A stretch of DNA of 64,000 nt from Siniperca chuatsi (lineage: Eukaryota; Chordata; Actinopteri; Centrarchiformes; Sinipercidae). The stretch lies in contig NC_058055.1 in the NCBI RefSeq assembly GCF_020085105.1, positions 13,345,822 to 13,409,821 on the forward strand, in the 5' to 3' direction. Made by a program: the position numbers and the translations under genes. Below the pieces are notes generated by a model. It did no database searches and had not been told where the DNA came from. It was given only the letters and a program-made list of their open reading frames with translations. Shown one piece after another: positions 1 through 13,650 of the stretch. The stretch's first letter is position 1, and every line of letters begins with the position of its first letter.

Positions 1-2282
1 AGGGAACAGAAGGGCGACATTGCGAGGAAAAAGGAGAAAGAGGGAGTTATGGGGAGATATAGGAGATGGGCTCAAATTGTGAGGAGAAAAGATGGTGGGA
101 GAAGACGGCGAGCGAAAAAGAGCAGCTGTGACAGTGCGAGGAGTGGAGAACGAGAGAAAGAGAGGGAGAGCATGATTTGAGGCATTTGCCACCTGGCGTC
201 CTGAATCATTATCTGACTCATGCTAATCTCTTATCTTCTCAGCCAAACACATACACACTGCGCTCACACTACTAAGATTTTTTTAAACTAGCACACAAGG
301 AGTCAAAGCAGAATTTCTGAGTGTCAGACCGGGTTAAGAGAAGCGAAGTCACGGGGCACCGGAGAGTAGGGATGAGCAACACTCAAAGGACGGAGAGGAG
401 AGAATCTCTCTCGACTGTCTGACGAAGTCTCCGAAGTGGTTAAAGAGGAAAAAGGGGATGTTTCATTTCCATCTCTCTGAGTGTTTATGATATGAGTAGG
501 AAGGGAGAGCATATTAAATGTATGACTCATAAATGTGTGTGCCTCTGTGCCCCACCAACGCCCTGCAGAGAAGGTTGCATCCACTGCTGCAGGAGGGATC
601 CAATTTTTTTTCGTGCTTTACTTGGTGTGGTTATCCAATTAGTTACACAAAACATGTGGCTAAGCGGATGTCTGCCAATATGCTTCTGTTCCTGATAGAT
701 GTTTTATCCCCAGGAGAGCCTTCACGAATGTGTAGCAAAGCTGTCTGATGAAATATTACATTTTGAGTGCAATAGTTTTTGTATTCGGCATTAGTTGTTT
801 CATTTTGACAGAGGGGATCATGCACTATTATCCTCTGAGCTGACAGTGATAATTCAAGGTATTCTGCTCACAGATGCCGTAAGCTGTGTGTTCATTAACA
901 AAGCCACGCGGCTTGATTGTACAAGGGTTTCCCAAAGTGTGAGTAATATTTATTATCTTGCTCCAACATGTGCGCATTAATCGTGTGTACATCTTAATGT
1001 GATTGAACCCAAAAATTATACGTGTAAATCTTTATTTAGAATAAGCTTTATCTGTAAAAACTAAAAATAATACAACAACCCCACAACAACTGATACAGAA
1101 TAGTGTATAAATGTGCCTCTGGAGCCTTCAAGACAGCAATGCTCTGGTACAAAAGAACATGTGTGCCACCTCTTCACTCATGTCAATTTCGAAGTTTGTG
1201 ATTAACAAGAGGGACACCGGTTGCATACATATGCAGGGAACACACAACACAACTCTCCCTTCAGCACTGATAATTCAAAATCCAAGCACTGCAGTGGGCG
1301 ATTGACTCAACGTTATGGTACTAGATGCTACTCCACTGGAGTACCCCACATTTATTTCAAACATTTGAAATATTTATGGCTTGAATTTGGACTTTGCCTA
1401 AAGCAGACTTTGAAGAATGCAGACTTTTAATAGCCCATGAGAGTTGAGCTCAGAAAAAAGAAATATGCCTAGCAAACACTGTCGGTTGGTGATAATATCT
1501 CTGTGTGTGGGATTTAAATGATTGCCTCTAGCCTACATAGCCTAATTTCTGAATATATCTTTCTGCCTAAGCTTTTCAGAGTGGCTACACAAACAAAGTA
1601 ATATACTTCAAATATGTGTGCGGGAAAAAAAACTATTTATATTTGCAGATATGAAATGTCTCATGAGTAGATTTAAATTCCATAATAAAGATTATCTGAG
1701 AAATTTAGCCTTTTATTCCTTCAGTTAAGGATTCTGTTTGTTCTGAGGCTTTGTTAAGGATCCCTGTGGATGTGAGTCATTTCAACTTTAATCTCTCATT
1801 TTCCTTCTTAGTATAACAGTATGTCTTTATTTAAAATGTGTTCTGTCTCCAACTTTAAATGTTAAGTAAACTGCAGTGAAACTAAACAAAGAACAAATGA
1901 AGTAAACTTAAATACAGTCATACATCATTTTGTTATATGTTATTGGATTACGTGGACACAGTTATTGTCTGATAGTCTGGGGACCTTTGCTGCATCGCGT
2001 TCCCATCCCTCTCCTGATGTTTCCTGTCTGTCTCTAGTGTCTGCTGTCAATAAAATCTAAAATGTCCAATGGCCCAAAGATTAGTATAAAAACATAAAAA
2101 ATCTTGCTGGATACCTGCTCCTATGTTTTATGCGCACATCAGAAAGAAGAAAGTAATAAAACTGCAATTTCACATCCACAATTTTACTAAAATCCCACCT
2201 ATATTTACAATAGGAGATGTGGAAACCAAGAAAATGTACGATTACTGCAGCAGTTTGGTTTCCTCGAGCACCAGGAACAATA
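1..2282. other. Gene-free 5' part of window
   Basis: No exon with convincing splice sites or recognisable protein was seen on either strand. The first 200 bases are purine-rich (GGGAGA/GAGAAA type low complexity). The rest is AT-rich intergenic or intronic DNA. Short open frames here have no family resemblance. Confidence 0.6.
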
Positions 2283-2560
2283 AAATTGGGGCACATAAGG
2301 CCCCTTCTGTCCTCCCACTGCCTCCCAATTCATGCCAGATGTGACAGTGTATTACATGGGCTTGCACCATGCTATTTAGCAGATATCATTGCACTCCACA
2401 TGATGATGGCTACTTATCTACCTGCAGTCAAAATTAAAACCAGTCTTTGTGAATGTTAAATGTTTTTGAAGTAGTCTCCCTGTTGGCGTTAGTGAAGCAA
2501 AATCTCCAAATGCCTTAAAATCCAGGCTTAAAACCTGACCTGTTCACATTCCCGCTGATG
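2283..2560 (+). mobile_element. Decayed LINE 3' end (L2-like reverse transcriptase tail)
   Basis: Translated pieces on the plus strand resemble the very C-terminal end of fish non-LTR reverse transcriptases: a 'CLPIHAR' piece in place of the usual HWLPVxxR, then 'HGLAPCYLADI' (family HGLAPSYLxDL), and near 2535 a 'NPGLKPDLF' piece like the family FKSRLKTHLF. The frame is broken between these blocks, so this is an old, inactive fragment. Family assignment rests on remembered motifs; L2 is the best guess, other LINE clades are possible. Confidence 0.5.
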
Positions 2561-3802
2561 GAAATTTTGCCTGTTTAACCGAGTTTAGGCTACGTGTTCT
2601 TCTCGCTTGAGCATGTTTGCTTGTGCGAGAGTTTGTCTACTGTAATAATATTTCTCCTGCCTCCTTTCATTCCAGATCATGGCTGTAGCTGGGCAGTGAT
2701 CTGCGCCCTTTGTGGTCCTTGACTCTTCCTGCCTCCTCGCACCTGGTGGTAGCTGTTGTTCATGGTGACTGCTGATGTTTCTCCAGGCTTTACAATCCTC
2801 TGTTGACCTTCATGACAACAAACAACAATGTGAAGCACACCATTATTGTTTGCTGGGGCCAGATCCATATGTTAATTGAAACGACCTTCCAATTGTGCAT
2901 ATACTATGTATATTTCTGTACTCTATTTTGCTATCTATATTCATAATTTGTTTGCCAGTCTGAAGCCAGGTTTCCATCCAAATGTAGCACAAATTTAAAG
3001 AAAATCACCAAAAGAAAATGCTACTTAATGCGTGTTTCTATCCACTAGTTACGTGAATATTAAAAGTTGAGCACATTGAGATCAACAGTTGGTGGCGCTA
3101 ATTCTCCAGTCAGGTGCCATTAAACCATTGAAGGAGAAGAGAGCGCAACAAGATGGTGCCAGTCAAACCTCAAACTGTGTAAAATGAGATGGAAATATGG
3201 CATTTATATTTGTTTCATGCAGTAATTTGAGGAACGTTACAGTATCCTCATTGCTCCACACAGATCAGATGTTTCTGTCTATTTTTCGTCTCTTTAGTGG
3301 AGCAGAACTCACGTTTCATGTACGTCATGATTTATTCGTCTGGGTTTTTTTTGCTTTTATCGATTCCACCGATTTTCCACCTCCAAGCCAAGCGCATAAA
3401 CTTTTCTGCGATACTTTCTAGTTTTTTATTTTACTCTGAAGCCTGTTCAAACTGTAACCTGTAAATAAAGGAAATTCAAATAAACTGGATCTGGTGTAGC
3501 CTAAATGGCTAATCTTGCTGCTTGCTGTCCACAGAATCAACAAGAGAAATCAATATCTCTTGTGTGTTATCAATTGTTATCAGTGTATTATCTACAGCTG
3601 TTAAAAAAAAACTACTGAAATTCCAACTAAGACCCAACAGCAGTGCACTCTTTGCAAACCCTGCAGGCAGAGTTGACTGAGACAAAGAATGAACTGTGCA
3701 TAGATTTTTTTTCACTCCTTTTTTAATTGTAAAAACTGAATAAGAGGAAAGTAAGACAATGAACACTACTTCAGATTCAGAAAACGTGCCCAGATCACAG
3801 AT
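2561..3802. other. Intergenic, possible degenerate repeat near 2.96-3.17 kb
   Basis: No gene seen. The stretch starting 'AGGTTTCCATCCAAATGTAGC' in spirit (2969 onward) resembles a dispersed fish element, but I could not find both ends. The remainder is AT-rich with no recognisable content. Confidence 0.4.
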
Positions 3803-4012
3803 GGGCCTTTTCCCACAGAAAATGTTTTTAATATGCCACATTAGGAAAATCACAGGTGTAAATAATAAAATTAATGATGGCTGAATTTCATTTAGCTGCT
3901 TCAGTTTCAGGGTCCTGGTATTGTGCCTGCTGGCTCACTGTCACACTATCATGACTTACTGGGGCACTTGAAAACAACAGAGCCATTGTTAATGTTATTA
4001 GTAACACCTGTG
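3803..4012 (-). mobile_element. Short inverted-repeat element, copy 1
   Basis: The reverse complement of this stretch matches 51684-51890 closely over about 200 bases, including the inner blocks AACAATGGCTCTGTT, GTGACAGTGAGCCAGCA and CCAGGACCCTGAAACTGAAG. A core of about 162 bases is bounded by CACAGGTGT at 3851 and ACACCTGTG ending 4012, which are inverted copies of each other; homology continues outward to about 3803. This looks like a small non-autonomous DNA transposon. The end motif CACAGGTGT resembles a group with ends CAGGTGTACCTAATAA common in fish, which is only a guess. Confidence 0.65.
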
Positions 4013-6867
4013 CTTTTCCTGCTAAGTGAAAATATCTGTGAGAAAGGCCTACATATTTTTTGCCATGTGAAAATCTTTGTAAATCAGGATTGTACTTAAA
4101 CTGCATTCCATGCAACCTGTCATTGTGTAAATAAAAGTCCAAGTTTGCTGAACATCTATTTATTTGCATTAATTTCTGTATCTGCATGTGAGAAGTGTCT
4201 TTGTGAACAACAAATCTGCTAAACCATCTTAATGAAGCTGTATAAATTGCACAGAAGCAGATACCCACCCCCCCGTCTGCATTTCAGATATCATTCACAA
4301 AACAAGAGCAAACAGAAACTTGTGCCATGACTGTAATGTTTTCTGTTTCATCCATATAACAGAAAAATACATCCTTAATTTAAATTAACTTGTGGTAATT
4401 CTGGGTTTGTTTCAGCATGCAACATGTGATTTGAGATAAATTAGATTCATCATCATAGTGTCTTTGAATAGCTAATCTTTGACATGTAAGGCAACGGACA
4501 ATAAAGCTAATAGAGAATTTCAGGCACTTCTGTTTGCTTTAGGAGGAATCATTACAAAGATACCAACTGCACAACTAACACTTATTGCGCTGACTGAAGC
4601 ACTGATTCAATATTTTGGTATTACTGAATTGTCTTAGTGCCTTCCTCCAGCTAGAAAATCCATCTTTTATGACGCTTTGCAAGATTTTTGATCATGCAAT
4701 CTAGCAGGTGCAAATGGATGCGCAAGATAGCATCCACACTTGTACACTTGACAAAATTAAATGTACAGTAAAACATTTGCCACAATTAAAAACGAAACAA
4801 CGTGCCAAAATACCCAACTGCTTTTAATATCCAAAGTCCTTATCCAAAGATCTACATTAATCTTAAAAAGTCTCACCGTCCAAAATATTTTCTTTTGCGA
4901 GGTTGATTATCTACAGCAGTTATTACATCCTTGATCTGTTGTGCTACTAAGCAGCATCTTGTGTTTCAACATATCACCGTTAGCTACACTTTCTCAGAGT
5001 GAAAACAAACTCACTAAAAACTATAAACTCTGCAAATGCTGCAACAAAACTGGGAAACGCGACAAAAACAGGCCAACACCCTGACAGTTAACAAGTAAGC
5101 TAACATAGCTAACGCTATATATATAACTATATATATATATATACACACACACACCCACAGCCCTACTTTTATTGGCCATCTTTTGTATTTAGGTTATATG
5201 CTACTAATGAGTATGAGTTTAGGATTAATGTAGGTTGTAAAATCTCATCTTTCCCTACTTTTTTGCTAAAGGACCATTTTTCAATTTTTAAGCCAGTTTT
5301 TAAGCTGCTTGTCTTAAGCACATTGTTTTAAGGTTACTTAGATTACTAATATTACTATTTCAATTAACAAGTGTACAGCTTCTAATGGTCAGCCATGGTC
5401 AGTCCTATCTGGTAGCACCCTAAAGGATTTAAAAATACCTAATATATAATACCTAATAAAGACAATGAGTAGCCCATTCCTTCTTTGTTTTTCATTTTAA
5501 GCTAAACCCCCACAGTGATCAGCATTTCCGGTAACAACACTGCGCTATACTGAGCGCGGGTACAATAACGCCAATGGTGACTAAGAATGACTAAGTGACT
5601 AACCACATTTATGTAGATAGATAGACAGCAGTGTTAAAGCAGCCAACTCAAAAAGGCAGATAAGTAAATAAAAACATAAATAATAAAAATCTTAACTAGA
5701 AACTGAACTAAAAACTAGGACCACATTCACAGCAGGTCAGCTGAACATACAAAATGTATGAAAAAAAAATTTGTCCAGAGGCAAACATACAATTCAGCAT
5801 ATATGAGGAATAAAGTTTCCAATAATAAATGAATACTTAATTCATATTTACTAGGGATTACATGGAACAGTTCTGTCACGGAAATTCCTCTGGAAATCAG
5901 CACAGTAAGTACCGATACATAGGTACAAAGGAACAAGATGACAAGTTAGGGAATAAGGGGGTGACAATGTGGGAACTTAAAAAGAATTTATACTGTAGGT
6001 ATTTTTAACTACTGGGTACCTATTCAATGTTATTGGGTACAGTATTGCCTACTGAGCAACAATCTGGCATTTGGGAGGAATTTAAAGAGAACTGTAAGTG
6101 TTTTTAACTACTGGGTACCTATTCTAATATAAGCATGACCATCCTTCAGAGCCGCACACAGGTCACAAACGAGTCCAATCAATGTTTGCTGGTGAAGTGA
6201 GTGGCAGCTGAGACTATCTTCCATTGAGCTGTTTTGTATAGAGAAAGATGTTTGCCTGTGGTTTTGGCATTAGGTTTACTAAGTTTTTGATAAAAGTAGA
6301 AAATTGTTTTAAGTTAATTTACCGTTAGAAGAGACGTGCTGAGTTTATGAAATAATCCATCTTTGCATCATATTTTAATTTTGATATTGTACAGTGACTC
6401 TCAATAAAGTTTTTCACTGGCTGTAGTGTTCGTATCCTTTACTGTTCATGACAGTTACGCGACAGGACATAAAATTGATCGTCTACAACTGCCTTGGCCG
6501 TTAGATGGACGCTCCTGGCTTTCACTTCATAAAACTGTACCATCTCAGTCTTCTGAAGTCCCTTGTAAGTACAATGTTGTTCCCCATAAGTAGGCCTACT
6601 TTACAACATACACAGTAACATATAGGCTATGGGCCTGTTCCTGACAATACTCTTTTCCCTGGACCTCTGTACGTTGCAGGTTGTAATCTAAAGAGTTACT
6701 GAAATTTCCTCTAAAATAAAGAGCAACCGCATCAATAGATATGCATGTTCCTGTACCAAAACACAAATGGATATGTATCAAAAACAGCTGGTCTTGCTAA
6801 TTTACGCTGCAGTTTGCACAGCTTATCATGGAACAGACATTCAAGGTCTTGCTGAACTCCCCTGGCT
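4013..6867. other. Intergenic, AT-rich, no gene seen
   Basis: Contains a mixed TA/CA microsatellite at about 5118-5155 and a direct repeat of the 20-mer TTTTTAACTACTGGGTACCT at about 6001 and 6100, about 97 bases apart. Nothing else recognisable. Confidence 0.5.
5118..5155. repeat. (TA)n/(CA)n microsatellite
   Basis: Runs of TA pass directly into CACACACACAC. A simple compound dinucleotide repeat in intergenic DNA. Confidence 0.9.
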
Positions 6868-7005
6868 TTTTCATCAAACACCATCATGAGGTCAAAATTT
6901 TAATTTTTCCAATATTATTGTTCATCTATGTAACTGGTTTCCATTACATTGAACATTACAGCCTCACAGAGCCACCAGTCTGGCTGTAGAATCTTTACAG
7001 TTTAA
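6868..7005 (+). mobile_element. Fragment of the repeat family also seen at 40.16 kb
   Basis: The blocks CATCATGAGGTCAAAATTTT and, from about 6961, CCTCACAGAGCCACCAGTCT then GGCTGTAGAATCTTTACAGT match the remembered consensus of an abundant percomorph dispersed repeat whose larger copy lies at 40160-40615. Only the two conserved patches survive, so the copy is old. Confidence 0.45.
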
Positions 7006-8494
7006 TCATTCAATCTCCCTGTTTAGGTTTTATTAGAATTTTTTCTCAGAAGAAAGAAAAATCTTGACATTTGGAAATGGGAGTGGACAGAATTGCTGAC
7101 TGGAAGCATTGTGCTTCTATGGCAATATAAACGTTGGGTAATCCACAATCCAGCAGTGTTTTTTACTTTAAAAGAGACTCTCCATCAGGGTCAATAAAAA
7201 AATCTAAAGTGTACCAGTCTATCATCAGCAAGACATCTGTCCAGAACAGGACAGGCACAAGATAAAATGTTTCAATTACAACACTATCTGATTCCCTCTC
7301 TGTATGAACAGAACACTAAATACATCACTGAGGTGCTTGAAAGCATTGAGTCTGTGAGCAAGACAGCTGACCAAAGGTACTTTTCACAGCAAGTCCCAAA
7401 GAAATTTACAGTCCGTAACGCTCATCAACCTTTCACACCAAGTCTGGCAATTTTTTTCTTTTAAGAAAAGATATGTAGCAGAAAAAAAGTGAAACTTCTG
7501 AGTGATGATACTGCATCTTCTTTATCATGTAAAATATATCCTGGGCTTTGTGAATGTGGCCAGGAATTTCACACTCGTCATGTATTTCATTTCTTTTTTT
7601 CTTTCCTGCCTGCCAAATTTTAGTATTATGTAACTCTGTTAATTCACAGTCTATTAGAAAATCAGTGGTTGGGAAATGTATGCGTACACAATGGCAACAT
7701 ACAATTTTGGAACAATGGTTTTGTCCCTGATTATAACAATGGCGCCTTCCTATTATGCTAGGCTTAGGCCGGGTCCCTTTTCATAGTAACAAGTGATGAA
7801 GCTCTTTGGTTTATTTATAATTAATGGAGATTCCCAAGTTGAATAACACATTTAGGCTACAATTAAAAGTAAACTTTCAAATGTGAATTGACAGTGTGAG
7901 AAAACACAGCTGGAACCAGCAGCTCTTTCTCATTGTTTTCATCCAACAACAATAAAAATAATATAAATAAAGCCTGGGAATTCTGTCAATGCAGTCTCTT
8001 CTCAAGCACACCAGCAGACACACACAGATGAGCATGCTAATGCCTGGAAATAGAACATATAGAGGGGAGATAGAGAAAAGAGAGGAAACAGAAATTATAA
8101 AGAATGCATGGAGCCATGATTGAGGAGGTGATGAGTTGAAATGACAGAGACAAGAGAAGTGTTTATGACATTCAGTTACATATAGAAAACACAGCTTTGT
8201 TTCAGAGAGATCAATGTCTGGATTAGCACAAGTGACAGATAAAGAAATGGGAAATTTCATTGTAAGCCACCATCTGGAAATTGGATTTTGTGAATACTGA
8301 GCTGGCTGGATATAAAACATTCAGTTTTTTACTGCCTGGATCCTTTTACATTTACAAACTCAGGTTTTACTCGCTGGCTACACTGAGGACTTTTTTCTTT
8401 CTCTGTGTCGCCACAGAAAAAGAATATTACAGGCTGCACAGAGGATGTAGAATAGGACACATCTACAACCTTCATGTGCACCCCTTCACCTCAA
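7006..8494. other. Intergenic, nothing recognised
   Basis: AT-rich sequence. Open frames on the minus strand around 7.9-8.3 kb are long by chance but show no codon bias, no domain and no splice context. Confidence 0.45.
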
Positions 8495-8860
8495 TGGGCC
8501 TCATTCAGGAACATTTTTGTATTCATATCCTAAATCTCTCTTGCTCGTACAAGTGCTCCAAGTTGAATTAACCAAACTCTATTAACTGCACAAACTTGTT
8601 GTACATTCCTCGTTTCAACCTGATGAATGCGTGTTCATGAGATTTCAGGTCGAATTAGTATTTTTTTCCTCTGTGGAGGGAGGCAGACTATCTGCATATC
8701 ACTCGTACGATAGTTCTGGACCACTCGTGAATTTAGTTCGTACCGAGCAGAAAATGGAAAGTGCGAGAAAATTGGTGAATGCCACAAATTTTCTTAAATC
8801 AGTCATCTATGCCACTAAAGAACTAATCTGTTCATACAAGTGCTTCATGCATGCGGCCCA
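8495..8860. mobile_element. Terminal-inverted-repeat element (MITE)
   Basis: The left end TGGGCCTCATTCAGGAACA is matched by the reverse complement of the right end, TGGGCCGCATGCATGAAGCA, over about 20 bases with a few differences. The 366-base interior has no coding capacity. Ends of this type, GGGCCTCATT..., are common on fish non-autonomous DNA transposons. I could not settle the target-site duplication, so the superfamily is open. Confidence 0.55.
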
Positions 8861-9299
8861 TTCCAAGCATATTATATTTAAATTTTATTTTTCCTGATTG
8901 ATTCCGTTGATGGAGGCTGTGCTGTTTAAGGTACCGGTGAGATAATGAAATGCAATCCAGGAAGTCCAGTTTAAGCAACAGATGAATGCATTTAAAGGCT
9001 TATCAGATGTTAAAACACTGGACAAGGGTTTGTAATATTCACAGACAGGATTTTACAACTCTGGAAAGTTACCAGGGCGGCAACTATTTTACTTTTCGTT
9101 GCAATGATTGCGAGGTAAACAGCAGAAACACTCCATTCACGTTACAAAGTAATCCACCAGGAATATGTGCTTGCATGTATTTGATTGACCAACGGATTAC
9201 GTCACGTTGCATTGAGCCATGTTCAACTTTTTTTCCAGACGACCCTGTGTTGTTTTGCTGCTGCGCTGCCGGACTGGCTCCATTCAAATGAATAAGAGG

Positions 9300-9394
9300 G
9301 CTGCGTTTTTTTGTACTGTCGGTCTGAACGCGGCCTAACTCTCAGCAAGTAAGCAAATAAGTGTATTTCCCAATATGTCTTAGCATTCCTTTAA
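9300..9394 (-). mobile_element. Terminal fragment of a dispersed DNA element
   Basis: Read on the minus strand this begins AGGAATGCTAAGACATATTG next to TTAA, followed by GGAAATACACTTATTTGCTT and CTTGCTGAGAGTTAG. This is very close to the end of a common percomorph repeat as I remember it (AAAGGAATAGTTAGACATTTTGGGAAATAC...). The opposite end was not located. Confidence 0.5.
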
Positions 9395-11696
9395 GAACAT
9401 CAAATCACTATGTTTTTCTCTCTGACCACCACTTTTATAGTGTGACATAACAACCACTAAAGATTCTTTGTTTTGTTTCCTTGTGAAGCCTCTAAGACTG
9501 TTACTGTAACTAGGCTGTGCAAATAAATTTAACTTGACAAAAGTAAGAGGCTGAACAAGAGCTTAAACAAGATCACGTTCCTGACATGTTTCCCTATAAA
9601 ACCTCGTCAAATCTTTTGAAGGTGTCCAACTCTGTGGAATTCATTAATTTCACTGCTTAAGTCTGTGATTTAAAAACAAACAAAGGTGTGGGATGTGAGG
9701 ATTAGGCTACATACACACGTCAACGTGATTAACAGTGTCAGGGAAGACATCAAATGAAAAAATATATATATACTTGTACACAAACAATTTACACTCACTA
9801 ATTTGTTGCCTTTTCATGCCAAATTTGGGATTTCATTAGCTTGTTATTATTAGGTCCTATCTGATTTTTTTTTTTTATTATTTGAAACTAACTCCCACAT
9901 ATTCATTAACTGTAAATGTTATCCACATTTTTATAAACCTTGTCAGACGAAGAAGTTTAACAGTTTTGTTTGAAAACTTCGAAACCCTTGAAACACTCCA
10001 GATACTATAATCTAATGCAACCTCGTGTCTCAAGTTGTTGTGAGACTGTGTTTAATTCTATTTTAAAGTGTATCGTGCACCACACAGCTTTTGAAAACAG
10101 CTTGAGCTTCCTTTGAGTCAAGTGAGTGAATGCTCACCACATTTAGAGAAAACTCCTATGTTAAACTCTAATCAGCACACAGGTGATAATGATTATGCTG
10201 ATTACCTAATTGGCAGCTTGTACCTACAGTATGTTGTTGTATCTTCACTTGTGTTGACACTCAAATTTCACATAATTCATTTTCTCTTACACTTTCATGT
10301 CATAGCAGAGACAAAAGTCAAATCCATAGTGCAAGTCTCTGGGCTCCAGAATGGTTCCCAATAAAATGAACAATTATTTCAATTATCAGTATTTCACTGC
10401 TGATTAATTATATCTATTTAGTGACTAATTAGGGTTTAGGAAACCACAACGATATATCAACCTTATTTTTTTCAAAATAAAACATTTGTTTCAATGATAT
10501 ATTCTCAAACTTTTTTTTGTTGGAAATACAGACATGGAAACTCCCATTTTGGTCATATTAAACAATAATAAAATTGAACAGCAATAACATCATTCTTATT
10601 ACTAACTGAAACAAGTCGGTCAGTGAACAGTAGTCATCTTTAAAAAAACTAAACAATGGAAGCTAACCTGTTATATCTGTCTCACAACACCAAACATTTT
10701 CTCAAGCCCTGTTTAAATGAAGTACGTTTAACATTACAGCAAGAATGTTGGTCTGTGATTTCAGGAGACGTTTATTCTTCACCACTGTAATGAATTACTG
10801 AATACATCGTTAGAGTGATGTAGTCAAAAATTTCAGGAATTAGTAGCTTAAGGGATTTCAATTTGAGATTTGAGAGTAATTATATTACATTTAATTCCAG
10901 TAATCCTCTATTACTTTCAACATTTTGTGGGTTATCTTCCATGCAGTCTTACCAGGAGTGGATAGGACGATCGATATTTCGACATTTCGTTCAGTGGAGA
11001 CTGGTGCTTGACATGGTAGCTTGGCATAAGGAATGGAGGCAGCTAGCCTCAACAACAATTGGAGGAACATGCCTTTAAATAACACCAAAGTTTCTTATTT
11101 ACATGTGTCTTCTTAGCTGGCTAGCTAGCCACTGACTCAACCTGCATTTAGGAATCACCTGGTTTTGTTTGGAGGCTGTGTCACTGTGAACCTCGCGGTC
11201 TCACTGAGGCTAAGCTAGCTGTTGATGGTAAGTAGCCTCCAAACTGTAGGCTTTCTAAGTTATTAAACCACAATGTCTCGTTTACTATTTCAACACCTGT
11301 TAAATACAGAAGATGAGAAGTATTTGGAGTTGTTGGAAGACACTTCTGACAGCTGGGCACGGATGGAATAATGTAATGAGCAATCTAACGTATTAATTCT
11401 ACAGATAAATAATTAAGTCATGTAATTACTATTTAAATGAGTATTAGGTAACAAGTAATTGATTACAAGTAAATAGCTCAACTCTGTTAAAAAATCCAAG
11501 TCAAGATGACTCACAAGTCAATTATTGGTCTTTTCCCCCCTCTATACTTTAAAATGTAGTGTTTATAGCCGGGAAGACACTGTTTGAATAAAGCCTGATT
11601 TTAACCCTGAATTGGTCGTTCATAGCTAATTCGGACGAATTTCCGATCTGATTGTTTGTAGTTTGAAGTTCAGTTTGAGGGGGATCAGCAGTCTGG

Positions 11697-11758
11697 AGGA
11701 CCGCTGGAGCAGTTGGAGGACCGGATGGACCGCTGGAGCAGTTGGAGGACCGGATGGA
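11697..11758 (+). repeat. Two-copy tandem repeat, about 30-base unit
   Basis: The block GGACCGCTGGAGCAGTTGGA followed by GGACCGGAT occurs twice in a row with almost no change. It is locally GC-rich in an AT-rich setting. No coding role is supported. Confidence 0.75.
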
Positions 11759-11846
11759 TTTCACATGTCCAAAATTTTGGTCGACTGTCATGCATTTGGA
11801 GCAGTTTCATGGTCCAATTTCCCACATAGCTGCTGTCAAAAGATCT

Positions 11847-11871
11847 ATTATTATTATTATTATTATTATTG
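11847..11871 (+). repeat. (ATT)n microsatellite
   Basis: About eight ATT units in a row. Confidence 0.9.
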
Positions 11872-13479
11872 GACTGGTATTTTACATGTTGTGGCTGCTA
11901 GTCTTGATTGAAACTGTGCTTTAATATGAATAAAACTGAACTTTGCTGCAGAACAGCACATTTGAGGATGTGGTCATCTTGTTTGAATTAATTTTATTGG
12001 AATTGACAATGAACAAAGCCAATCAGGAGCTCAATGTTTGTGGGTTTAGTCTGAGCACCCATGTGCAAATAATGCAATTATTTTGATTATTAATGTGAAA
12101 TTTAGTAGGCTATGAGTTGCTAACTCCAGTTCTTCATAATGCTTACAGCTGATGGATTGTTTTTAAAATGGATCCATGATGGAAAGTATTGTTTAAGGTC
12201 TTTGCCCAACACAATGAAGCTTGGTATCATATATTAAATCTTGAACCAAAATTAATCAGAGAGATAATGATTAACAAGTGAGAGACTGATTACATTCCTG
12301 CCTAGTCATAACCCTGTATTAATCATGATAATTTCCCTCACCCTGTCACCTCAAGTGAGCGTGCCCTATTTTGCTGCGATACCATCAGGTTGTCATCTAA
12401 ATTGTATTAACTGGACCCCGGCTTCCTATCTGATATCAAAATGTAGGCAGTTTGTTTTGTATCTCAGCCTTCTGATGTCCTTTTAAACCCACAGCAAACC
12501 CATTTGTCAATAAATCTGCACAGGACATCTATCAATACATCTATCAATAGAAACATCTATTGACTGGCTGAACAATAAAAGAGGGTGTGTTCCGCTTTAC
12601 AGTTACAGACACTGTCGCTCAGGTGTGTAATCAATGTAAAAAAAAAAAGTTTTTAATTATACTAATTAACGGTTAGTAAATGAAACTAGGAGCAGGGTAT
12701 GAAAAAAATATTGTCTAATTTTCTACAGTGAAGCAGGAAATATTTAAATGCATGATCCTTAATTATATGATTGAAGCTATGTTTCCTCCTATAGCTTTTT
12801 ATCTATTAATGCCAGCTTGTTGGTCTATTACACACACACACACACAGAGTTATGCTACCCTATTCTTCCTTTGGAGGATCAGAGGTTTTGTCGCTGTAGG
12901 TGTCGGCGATGAGTCACACCGGCAAATTACCGCGTTTCAAACGGCTTTCAAATTACTTCCCTTCCAGTCGGGTGGTGCGCTGATAACCGATAACAGTTTC
13001 ATTTCAACAAGGAGTTTTGGAGGACTCATCTTTCCTTCTGTTTGCCTGCCTCAAGGTATGGCCTATGTTCAGCCTGTGCCTGTCTGCATTAGGCCAGTGT
13101 ACAGTAAGTACATGCAGCGAGGAGGCCAGCAACACACACAGACAAGCTTAGAGTTGATCAAAAGATAGGCCAGTCCTTGCTCATGTTTCTGCCGACCTGT
13201 TAGAAATTCATAAACAACAGAACAGTTTTCATTATTTTATAAACTTGTTGACCCTGGGGCTGCCAAAACCAAAGCTATCCATGAACCCTCTACTAAAGAA
13301 GAGTGGGAAAAAATTTTAGGGGAAGCCTATTAAATATTTGTTCATAAAAAGGCTAAGCTGACAAATGAATATTGAAGATATACAGGGCATCCCAAACCCC
13401 AGAAAGGGTTTGCATGCAAATCCTCCAGTTAAGTTTATTACAGTAACATCACAGAAGCCTGGTGCAGTGAGTTATGGTG

Positions 13480-13650
13480 GCAGACAAAACATAAGCAAAT
13501 GAAGAAAACATCCTTACGTCTTTGACAATACATAAGTCCCTTTTATAAAAGGCAGCATAAGTAAAACACAAGCAAATTAAGAAACACATGCACCACTTGC
13601 AAGAAATTTGCTGCATGTAAGAAAACACAAGCACATACAGAAACGCTGCA
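13480..13650. repeat. Irregular repeat of AACACAAGCAAAT-like units
   Basis: Units such as ACATAAGCAAATGAAGAAAA, AACACAAGCAAATTAAGAAA and AACACAAGCACATACAGAAA recur at roughly 50-80 base spacing. Similar units occur in a dispersed fish repeat; no ends were found. Confidence 0.45.

Noticed and set aside
3888-4268. 126-codon open frame on the minus strand
   Set aside because: Overlaps a dispersed inverted-repeat element; the same translated words reappear at 51.7 kb because the DNA repeat is shared, not because of a protein.
7877-8320. 147-codon open frame on the minus strand
   Set aside because: Cys/Ser/Leu-rich translation typical of AT-rich chance frames, no domain, no splice sites or promoter context.
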